The position numbers and the translations under genes were made by a program. Positions 13,753 through 19,515 of a stretch of DNA of 19,515 nucleotides are shown here, piece after piece. The stretch is from Patescibacteria group bacterium. Lineage in GTDB: Bacteria > Patescibacteriota > Microgenomatia > UBA8517. The notes beneath the pieces were generated by a model, which saw only the letters and a list, made by a program, of their open reading frames with translations, did not search any database and was not told the origin of the DNA. Every line of letters begins with the position of its first letter. Positions within the stretch are counted from its first letter, which is position 1. Location of the stretch: NCBI GenBank assembly GCA_018826545.1, contig JAHKAL010000037.1, forward strand, positions 1 to 19,515, read 5' to 3'.

Positions 13753-15459
13753 CTACACTTTTTGCATCTCAAAAAGTTTTTTTAATTCCTGTAAGTTGTT
13801 TGAGTCTTTAGCTTTCTTGTCATCTCTAAATCTAACTAATCTTGGAAACCTTAAGGCAAGGCCAGCTGTATGAATAGGACTTTTTGTAATCTCATCAGCT
13901 AAGATCTCTACAACTAAAGAAGGTTTTACCCAAGTATCGGGATTTAAGTTTTTATCTAAAACATAGCTATTTGGTTTTTCTCCTGTAGCAATTTTTCTAG
14001 TTCTTCTATTAAGTTCCTTCCACTGTTCATCAGTTAAACCAGTTCCAATTTTTGAAACAGTTTTAAACTTCTCCTTATCTTTTATTCCAACCAAAAATGC
14101 CCCTACTCCAAATCCAGATCTTCTTCCTTTTCCTTTATAAGTACCCATAACCAAGCAATCAATTGTATCTGCAACTCCTTCTTCAGTTGTTTTTTTATAC
14201 TTAACCCAGTGATATCCCCTAGCTCCTGGCTTATATGGAGCATCTATTTTTTTAATCATTCCCCCTTCTAATCCTTCGGCCAAGTATTTTTTGATTAAAT
14301 CTCTAATCTTGCTGGCATTATCTACTATATTTTGTCTGGCAATTTCAATTCGTCTGTCAGAAAAGTTTATTTTCTCTAATTCTTTTCTCCTTTCACTAAA
14401 TGGAAGATTTAGAAGACTTTTTCCGTCTTTAAAAAGAATATCAAAAATAAAAAGTTTCAAAGGCACATCTTTTACTGCTTGGGTAATTCCATGTTTTCTT
14501 TTTCGCTGAACAGTTTCCTGAAAGGGCAGAAATCTATCATTTTTTTCATCATAGGCAATTGCTTCCCCATCAAAAATTGCAGATTCCACATCTACTTTCA
14601 AAGCAGCTTCAACTAAATCTGGAAACATATGAGTGGTAGTTTCTAGATTCCTTGAAAAAGTTAGTACTTTCTTTTGTCCATCTTTTTTGAAAATATGAAC
14701 CTGAGTTCTAAATCCATCGTATTTAGGTTCAACAATTACCTTTTTACCAACTTTTTCTAACATTTTTTCAGCTGAAGGAAGTCTTTCTGCAAGAGCAGGT
14801 CTTATGGGAATTCCTGCTTGAGCTTCTATCTCGTTAATTCTTGATAAACCTTTTTCTTTGACAACTTTAGCAATCTTTCCGGTATCAACACTTACATTAA
14901 AAGCAGCTTCAATTTCTTTTCTAGCTGATTTATCTCCTTTAAGCATAAAAGAAAGTGCATCAAGAATTGTCATATCGGAAAAGCCCAGTCTTAACTTTCC
15001 AACAGGAATTCGACAAACATATTTCGCACTTAAAGGATCAAGGTTTGAAAGAAGTTTTGAAAGTTTTACAACTTTTCTTTCCTGACTCCCCAAACCACTG
15101 TCATTGGCAATTTCAACCAATTTTTTATAAACATCATTTACTGTTAAACCATCTGATTTACCTTTAATAAGTTTAAAAGAAACGTTTCCTAAGTCTCCCT
15201 CCTTTTTATATAATTCCATTACTTTTTCTTCTGAAACCTTTGATGCATTTGCAATTACTCTAATCATCATTTTTTCAGCCATATTTAACACAAGTCCTTG
15301 ATAATTTGGAGCAATCTGACCTAAAACCAGATAAACAATTTTATCTATTTCATCAGCTGAAGATTCTTTAAAAAGATCTGACAGAATCTCTGTAATTTTG
15401 TTTCTTGAAGCTTCTTTTTCTAATCTATTTAAGTAATTAGCTAGTACAATAAATTTCAT
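13753..15459 (-). CDS. lig: ATP-dependent DNA ligase (archaeal type)
   Basis: This 568-residue protein has the full three-domain layout of archaeal-type DNA ligases: an N-terminal DNA-binding domain (1-220), an adenylation domain with motif I EPKYDGFR (244-251, nucleophile Lys246), motif III AIFDGEAIAYD, motif IV EGGMIKK and motif V HWVKYKK, and a C-terminal OB domain ending in PRLVRFRDDK. It seals nicks in duplex DNA using ATP, whereas replication in bacteria normally uses the NAD-dependent LigA. Whether LigA also exists here cannot be seen. It lies on the same strand as EndoQ and recF but is separated from EndoQ by the GT39-like gene. The start ATG follows a weak TTGCAA and TCTACT pair. A second start is not needed, because residue 1 fits the family's N-terminus. 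Confidence 0.95.
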   Translation of the reverse strand: MKFIVLANYLNRLEKEASRNKITEILSDLFKESSADEIDKIVYLVLGQIAPNYQGLVLNMAEKMMIRVIANASKVSEEKVMELYKKEGDLGNVSFKLIKGKSDGLTVNDVYKKLVEIANDSGLGSQERKVVKLSKLLSNLDPLSAKYVCRIPVGKLRLGFSDMTILDALSFMLKGDKSARKEIEAAFNVSVDTGKIAKVVKEKGLSRINEIEAQAGIPIRPALAERLPSAEKMLEKVGKKVIVEPKYDGFRTQVHIFKKDGQKKVLTFSRNLETTTHMFPDLVEAALKVDVESAIFDGEAIAYDEKNDRFLPFQETVQRKRKHGITQAVKDVPLKLFIFDILFKDGKSLLNLPFSERRKELEKINFSDRRIEIARQNIVDNASKIRDLIKKYLAEGLEGGMIKKIDAPYKPGARGYHWVKYKKTTEEGVADTIDCLVMGTYKGKGRRSGFGVGAFLVGIKDKEKFKTVSKIGTGLTDEQWKELNRRTRKIATGEKPNSYVLDKNLNPDTWVKPSLVVEILADEITKSPIHTAGLALRFPRLVRFRDDKKAKDSNNLQELKKLFEMQKV

Positions 15460-15517
15460 AAATCAATTAGAAGTAGACCATAACTAGTCTCATTTTGCAA
15501 ATAAATTTTTTTAGGTT

Positions 15518-15715
15518 TTAGCTTGGAAAAATTGTAGTAAACATAAAATAGGAAACAATAACAAAAGCAATAAAAATTAATCCTAGTACAATGTTAACAA
15601 GTCCATTCCACTTTTCTTTTGATACTTTATATATCCCTTCTCCAATTAAAGTTATCCCAAATATAGAAGGTAGTACTAAAAATATATAGTAAAACTGTGG
15701 GTCATTTATACTCAT
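15518..15715 (-). CDS. Small two-helix membrane protein downstream of fic
   Basis: This 65-residue protein has two hydrophobic helices (about 8-25 and 38-61) joined by a short polar loop, KVSKEKWNG. I recognise no family. It begins 4 nt after the fic stop codon, with GGAAGG 7 nt before the ATG as a possible ribosome binding site, so it is very likely co-transcribed with fic. It could be an unrelated passenger or a membrane partner of the Fic protein. The sequence does not decide. Confidence 0.7.
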   Translation of the reverse strand: MSINDPQFYYIFLVLPSIFGITLIGEGIYKVSKEKWNGLVNIVLGLIFIAFVIVSYFMFTTIFPS

Positions 15716-15719
15716 AATA

Positions 15720-16784
15720 TTACCTTCCCAACATCACATATCTTGATGCTTTTGTTCTTCCTTCTTTTCTAATTACTCCTTTTTCAATCATATCCATTAA
15801 ATCTCTTAAGATTGTGTCATCAGAAACCATCGGGACAACACTTCTTAAATTAGGAACAGTTGCACCACCTTGATCTGAAACATACTCAACCAACCTAATT
15901 TGTCTTTCTGTTAGAGATATTTGTTCTCCAAATTTGGTCTTTAATCTTGTATCTAGTGAGAGTTTTCTTACCTTTCCTTTAATCTTATTAAGTTCAACTC
16001 CAACAACTTCAGTAAAATATTCAAGCCAGGCAGTTAAATCTCTTTGGGCTATATTTTTAGATTGTTTATCTACCTTTGAAAATGCTTCATAATAAGCGCT
16101 TGGATCATCATCAAAATGTTCTTCCAAAGAAAATAATCTTTTTATATCATATCCTTCTTTAATTAAAACTAAGGTTGTAAAAGCCCTTGCAGCTCTTCCG
16201 TTTCCTTCAACAAAAGGATGAATTGCAACTAAAATATAGTGAGCAATTCCAGCCTTAAGAATAGGATGAATATCTTTAGAAGAATCACTATTAAGCCATG
16301 AAAAAAAATCTTTAATTAAAAATGGAACCTCAACAAAAGATGGCGGTGAAAAAATTATATTTCCACTTACTTCATCTTTTACTACAACCTGAGTAGTTCT
16401 TAATACCCCAATCTTTTCTTCTGCAATAATTTTGAAAACTGTAGCTTTATGAATCTCAAGAAGCATCTCTGGTTCATATTCTCCTCTTTTTACAGATAGC
16501 TCATCCAAAAGTTGCATTACATTTCTATAATTTATAACTTCTTGAATATCTCTTGGTCTTCCATATACATCTCCTCCTTCAAGAATTTTCTTGGTTTGAA
16601 TCATGGTTAAATCATTTCCCTCAATATGGGTACCATGATAAACAGTTCTTACTATTGCATCCGACTGAAACTGTTTTTCAAAAGAAGGAACTAAGGGTGC
16701 ATTTTCAATAACTTCTTTGGAAGCCTCAATTGCTCCGATATTTTTTAATATCATATTTGAAATAGTATATTTTGGAGAATACAT
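15720..16784 (-). CDS. fic: Fic family protein with C-terminal winged helix
   Basis: Fic proteins usually transfer AMP from ATP to hydroxyl groups of target proteins. The 354-residue sequence contains the complete catalytic motif HPFVEGNGRAAR (189-200) with His189, Glu193 and both Arg. An N-terminal inhibitory-type helix GTHIEGN (51-57) keeps Glu55 but has Gly51 where the [S/T]-x3-E-[G/N] motif has Ser or Thr. Residues about 290-352 form a winged helix (TERQIRLVEYV, TILRDLMDMIEKGVIRKEG), a common C-terminal arrangement in this group that may bind DNA. The promoter contains a 13-bp inverted repeat between -35 and -10, which would suit autoregulation. It is followed by a two-helix membrane protein. 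The target protein is unknown. Confidence 0.93.
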   Translation of the reverse strand: MYSPKYTISNMILKNIGAIEASKEVIENAPLVPSFEKQFQSDAIVRTVYHGTHIEGNDLTMIQTKKILEGGDVYGRPRDIQEVINYRNVMQLLDELSVKRGEYEPEMLLEIHKATVFKIIAEEKIGVLRTTQVVVKDEVSGNIIFSPPSFVEVPFLIKDFFSWLNSDSSKDIHPILKAGIAHYILVAIHPFVEGNGRAARAFTTLVLIKEGYDIKRLFSLEEHFDDDPSAYYEAFSKVDKQSKNIAQRDLTAWLEYFTEVVGVELNKIKGKVRKLSLDTRLKTKFGEQISLTERQIRLVEYVSDQGGATVPNLRSVVPMVSDDTILRDLMDMIEKGVIRKEGRTKASRYVMLGR

Positions 16785-16793
16785 CTTAACCTA

Positions 16794-16821
16794 ATTATCG
16801 CAAATTTTGCGGAAAATACAA
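16794..16821 (-). promoter_or_regulatory. fic promoter
   Basis: Minus-strand TTGTAT (16821-16816), a 16-nt spacer and GATAAT (16799-16794), 9 nt before the ATG. The predicted leader is about 3 nt. Confidence 0.5.
16799..16811. promoter_or_regulatory. Candidate operator in the fic promoter
   Basis: CGCAAA-T-TTTGCG is a 13-bp inverted repeat with one central base, lying within the spacer between -35 and -10 and touching the -10 box. Its position suits a repressor site, and the winged helix of the Fic protein is one possible binder. No experimental support is visible here. Confidence 0.4.
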
Positions 16822-16825
16822 TCTA

Positions 16826-17656
16826 CTAGAGAAGAGAGTTAAATACTTCAGGAATACTATCAGCCAAATCATCAGCATTATAAAAAGTTCCTCTTGCCTC
16901 AAACAGCTTATCAGCTGTCTTTTTAATTACATATGTAGCAACTGAAGCTGCCAGAAAAGGATCATTTTTAGCTAAAAGTGCTACAGTTAGCCCAGCTTGT
17001 GTATCTCCTGTTCCACCTTTAATTAGTCCTTTATTTCCATTTCCAATTTCAATACATTTTTGAGGGGAGCAAACTACAGCTTTGGCAGTTTTGTATACAA
17101 TAACACAATTATTTTCTTTTGCAGCGTCGCTTACTTTTTTATCACCAAAAAGCATTTTATATTCTTTAGTATTGGGAGTAAGAATTGCATTTTTAGGAAT
17201 CCACTGCTTTTTTAATAGTTGCAGACTTCCTGCATCTATAACCCATTTTTTATCTTTATATTTTGTTAGTAAATTTTTTGTAATTTGTTCTGTCTCGGTA
17301 AAGGAAGAGTCATTTGGATTACTTTCCCCATCTTTTTCGCTTCTATATCTCATAAAACCGGGACCTATTAGAACTGAATCTGATTTTTTAATATATTCCC
17401 CTATTTCCTCCCAAGGAACCCAAATAAAAGAAAAAAGTTTTGATTTTAATTTATTTGCAACTTCTCCTACTGATTTTTCGGGGGAAGAAAAATATACCAT
17501 TCCCACTATCCTTGAAGCAACCTTTAAAGAAAGAAGTGGGGCTCCATGGAAAAGAGATGATCCTCCAATAATAGTTACCTGTCCATTTTCTCTTTTAGAA
17601 ATGCTATCAACAGGTTTATATAAATCTTTTAATAAATTTGGATTAAATTCTTCCAT
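16826..17656 (-). CDS. nnrD: ADP/ATP-dependent NAD(P)H-hydrate dehydratase
   Basis: The enzyme repairs hydrated NADH and NADPH using ADP or ATP. This 276-residue ribokinase-like protein has GGSSLFHGAPLLS (31-43), TPNTKE (160-165), and the nucleotide-site motif KGGTGDTQAG (213-222) with the catalytic Asp218. It consists of the dehydratase domain only. The epimerase domain (NnrE) that is often fused at the N-terminus is absent, so the S/R epimerisation would need a separate protein or happen spontaneously. An inserted Ser/Asn/Glu-rich loop (about 106-122) lengthens the middle. It lies between an unknown small gene and fic. The fic promoter begins only a few bases beyond its stop codon. Confidence 0.9.
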   Translation of the reverse strand: MEEFNPNLLKDLYKPVDSISKRENGQVTIIGGSSLFHGAPLLSLKVASRIVGMVYFSSPEKSVGEVANKLKSKLFSFIWVPWEEIGEYIKKSDSVLIGPGFMRYRSEKDGESNPNDSSFTETEQITKNLLTKYKDKKWVIDAGSLQLLKKQWIPKNAILTPNTKEYKMLFGDKKVSDAAKENNCVIVYKTAKAVVCSPQKCIEIGNGNKGLIKGGTGDTQAGLTVALLAKNDPFLAASVATYVIKKTADKLFEARGTFYNADDLADSIPEVFNSLL

Positions 17657-17715
17657 ATTAAAAAGTCTTAGATTTAAATAGTATAAAACTTTATTATAAA
17701 GGTAGTTAATAACCG

Positions 17716-18033
17716 TTAATCATCTTGGGCTCCACCAATGGGGGGCCTTCCATCTTTAGAGTGTGCTGCTTCCCAATCATGATCCATTTTTTTAACTAGT
17801 TTTTCATTTGAACATTTTTGGGCTTCCTCACGAGTTTCAAAAAGTGATTCATCAGTTGGGGGAAATTCATCAATAGTCGGTTGAAAATCAACTGAATTTT
17901 CTTGAGTAATTATTGGAACTTTTATCTTTTTAAAATAAGGTTTTCCTTCTTGATTGCAACCATCAAAAACAGTCTTTTTTTTATAACGAGTCTTATGAAC
18001 CTTTGTTTTAACTGTTTTTTCTGTTTCTCCCAT
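17716..18033 (-). CDS. Small hydrophilic protein of unknown function
   Basis: This 105-residue protein has a strongly basic N-terminus (about 8-20), a middle with FDGCNQEGKPYFKK and PTIDEFPPTDESLF, and an acidic C-terminus ending in GRPPIGGAQDD. There are two Cys but no paired metal motif, no signal peptide and no membrane helix. I recognise no family. It sits 11 nt after recF, and its possible TAAAAT -10 box overlaps the recF stop codon, so it may be transcribed from its own promoter with a leader of about 2 nt as well as by read-through. Confidence 0.65.
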   Translation of the reverse strand: MGETEKTVKTKVHKTRYKKKTVFDGCNQEGKPYFKKIKVPIITQENSVDFQPTIDEFPPTDESLFETREEAQKCSNEKLVKKMDHDWEAAHSKDGRPPIGGAQDD

Positions 18034-18041
18034 ATAAAAAG

Positions 18042-18047
18042 ATTTTA
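18042..18047 (-). promoter_or_regulatory. Possible -10 box of the small hydrophilic protein gene
   Basis: Minus-strand TAAAAT overlaps the recF stop codon and ends 8 nt before the ATG at 18033. No -35 element is clear, so this is weak on its own. Confidence 0.3.
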
Positions 18048-19124
18048 ACTTAATAAATTTATTTTTTCTATCTTTTTTAGTCCTTCTATAAAATGCTTAT
18101 CAGCTGTTGTTATTATAGTTTGTTGTTTTTTAGATACGTCCATTACAATTTTCCTATGTTTACGATCTAACTCTGAAAAAATATCATCAAGTAAAAGAAC
18201 TGGTTTTTCGTTTGTTTTTGCCTCGATAAAGGAAAGTTCAACCATTTTAAGCCATAAAATTCCCATTCTCTGCTCTCCACGAGAGCCAAACCTAGATAAA
18301 TCTCTATCAATTTTGTTTCCATCTGAGATAACTTTAAAAATAAAATCATCTCTATGGGGTCCCACTAATGTAGTTGCAGCTGATATCTCTTCTTCAGAAT
18401 ATTGCTCTAACCTTGCTTCACTTATTGCACTTTTATCATAAAGGAGTTTAAATTCCATTTCATTTATAGAAGAAGATTTATTTGCATATTCAATAAATTC
18501 TGTTCTTTTTGTCGAAATATAATCTCCGTTTTTAATTAAAAGTCTGTCCCAAAAAAGAAGCTGACTACGAGACAATCCTTCTTCTCTTATTCTTGAAAGG
18601 AGCTTATTTCTCTGCCTTAATCCTTTTTCGTAAGACAAAAGAGCACGCCTGTATTCTCGATCAACTTGGGATAAAACTGAATCTAAAAATCTTCTTCTTA
18701 AAGTTGGTGTTCCAGTAACAAGTTCCAAATCCTCTGGCCCAAAAAAAACAATTTTAAATCTACCAGCAAAATCTATAAGTCTTTTTGAAATTCCATTTAC
18801 TAAAAGCTTTTTTCTTTGTACTTTTTCTAGTCTTTTGGCACCTATATCAATCGTTCCTCTTGTTAAAACCGCTTCCAAATCTACTCTTTCTGCATCTAAT
18901 TTTATTCTTCCTTTAATCTTTAAAAGATCGCTGTTGTAATTAATCATTTCTTCCTCAACCCTAGCTCTAAAACTTTTTCCTAAAGAGAGGAAATAAATAG
19001 CTTCCAGAATATTTGTTTTTCCTGAAGTATTAGGTCCTAATATCACAGTTATGTTAGAAGAAAAAATAAATAGTTTAGTTTTTTGATTTCTAAAATTTGA
19101 AAGCTTTAATTTCTGTATTTCCAT
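18045..19124 (-). CDS. recF: DNA replication and repair protein RecF
   Basis: RecF is an SMC-like ATPase that helps load RecA at single-strand gaps through the RecFOR pathway. The 359-residue length is typical. The Walker A motif is GPNTSGKT (30-37), followed by NILEAIYFLSLGKSFR, which is diagnostic for RecF. GPHRDDF lies at 255-261, the ABC signature SRGEQR at 281-286, Walker B VLLLDD at 309-314 and the D-loop SELD at 317-320. It starts 53 nt after the fpg stop codon, with a TATACT box 9 nt before the ATG. Other replication-start genes usually found near recF (dnaA, dnaN, gyrB) are not in the window; here it lies among repair genes. Confidence 0.95.
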   Translation of the reverse strand: MEIQKLKLSNFRNQKTKLFIFSSNITVILGPNTSGKTNILEAIYFLSLGKSFRARVEEEMINYNSDLLKIKGRIKLDAERVDLEAVLTRGTIDIGAKRLEKVQRKKLLVNGISKRLIDFAGRFKIVFFGPEDLELVTGTPTLRRRFLDSVLSQVDREYRRALLSYEKGLRQRNKLLSRIREEGLSRSQLLFWDRLLIKNGDYISTKRTEFIEYANKSSSINEMEFKLLYDKSAISEARLEQYSEEEISAATTLVGPHRDDFIFKVISDGNKIDRDLSRFGSRGEQRMGILWLKMVELSFIEAKTNEKPVLLLDDIFSELDRKHRKIVMDVSKKQQTIITTADKHFIEGLKKIEKINLLS

Positions 19125-19133
19125 TTCCCAGCC

Positions 19134-19139
19134 AGTATA
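19134..19139 (-). promoter_or_regulatory. -10 box of recF
   Basis: Minus-strand TATACT ends 9 nt before the recF ATG. The upstream -35 region is poor. Predicted leader about 3 nt; no Shine-Dalgarno sequence. Confidence 0.45.
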
Positions 19140-19177
19140 ACATGCTAAATTAAAAAAAATGTAGTTTTAAAATAAAC

Positions 19178-19515
19178 TTATTTTTGACAGTTTGGACAAA
19201 AATATGTTCCTCTTCCTCCAAGTTTTATTTTTACTATTCTTTCTTTCTTACACCTATTGCACAATTTTTTATCCTGTCCATAAACTAAAAAATGTTTCTG
19301 ATAAGTTCCTTCAGTACCATCTGGAGTTACAAAAGTAAGTTCACTTGCTCCCCTTCTTTTTATTCCTTCTTTTAAAACTTTTAAGATTGCTTCATATAAA
19401 TCTTTTACCTTACTCTCAGGAATACTGTTTGAAACTTTCCTTGGATCTATTTTTGAAAGCCATAAAGCGTCATTGGCATAAATGTTTCCAATTCCTGCAA
19501 TCTTTTCCTGATTCA
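19178..19515 (-). CDS. mutM: Formamidopyrimidine-DNA glycosylase, 3' part (runs off the window)
   Basis: Fpg/MutM removes oxidised purines such as 8-oxoguanine and nicks the abasic site. About 112 C-terminal residues are present, and the 5' part lies beyond the right edge. The helix-two-turn-helix region reads GIGNIYANDALWLSKIDP. Next come GTYQKHFLVYGQ and the zinc finger CNRCKKERI with GGRGTYFCPNC, giving C-x2-C and C-x2-C and the Arg that contacts DNA in the finger. The last residues, CQK, are typical. The catalytic N-terminal Pro-Glu cannot be checked, so Fpg versus Nei is judged from the C-terminal motifs only. Confidence 0.9.
   Translation of the reverse strand, partial: NQEKIAGIGNIYANDALWLSKIDPRKVSNSIPESKVKDLYEAILKVLKEGIKRRGASELTFVTPDGTEGTYQKHFLVYGQDKKLCNRCKKERIVKIKLGGRGTYFCPNCQK

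Noticed and set aside
17082..17681. 199-codon open frame on the plus strand, antisense to the NAD(P)H-hydrate dehydratase gene
   Set aside because: It lies opposite a gene with clear family motifs, and its translation has no recognisable domain. It is a by-product of AT-rich codon use on the other strand.

Overview
The window looks like chromosomal DNA from a small-genome bacterium of the Candidate Phyla Radiation (Patescibacteria), perhaps the Microgenomates side. This is an inference from several traits: strong AT bias, tight packing with overlapping or nearly touching genes, single tRNA genes without an encoded CCA end, archaeal-type repair genes (endonuclease Q and an ATP-dependent DNA ligase) beside bacterial recF and fpg, and several short genes of unknown function. 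No rRNA, CRISPR array, transposase or integrase is visible.

Positions 1-2522 look accessory. They hold a small cysteine-containing ORF with a decayed 91-bp duplication at its 3' end, and two minus-strand genes of unknown function, each ending in a copy of the same 40-bp repeat. A tRNA-Gln gene follows, then a gene for a helix-turn-helix protein with a LAGLIDADG-like motif. The tRNA is squeezed between two protein genes, 4 nt from one and 19 nt from the other.

Positions 2600-5075 run mostly on the plus strand: an adenylate-kinase-family gene, tRNA-Lys and tRNA-Glu (minus strand), a short-chain L-threonine 3-dehydrogenase-like gene, and a SpoU-type RNA methyltransferase overlapping it. Positions 5067-7444 (minus) form a thiol-redox cluster: trxA, a Pro/Val/Thr-rich low-complexity protein, trxB and a membrane-anchored DsbA-like protein. 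Positions 7495-10248 (minus) hold a multi-spanning membrane protein, an unknown small protein, pth, pcm and a CDP-alcohol phosphatidyltransferase. Next come a UPF0132-like membrane protein with its own terminator and an EndoQ homologue. They are followed by a plus-strand GT39-like glycosyltransferase and a convergent ATP-dependent DNA ligase. The final stretch (minus) carries a small two-helix membrane protein, a Fic protein, an NAD(P)H-hydrate dehydratase, an unknown protein, recF and the 3' part of fpg/mutM, which runs off the window.

The strongest window-wide signal concerns gene starts. Wherever a gene begins a likely transcript, a sigma70-like -10 box lies only 6-14 nt upstream of the start codon, so transcripts should be leaderless or nearly so. 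By contrast, two genes have a strong extended Shine-Dalgarno sequence spaced for a TTG start. Where a later start fits this evidence better, CDS coordinates follow it, and the reason is given in the entry.
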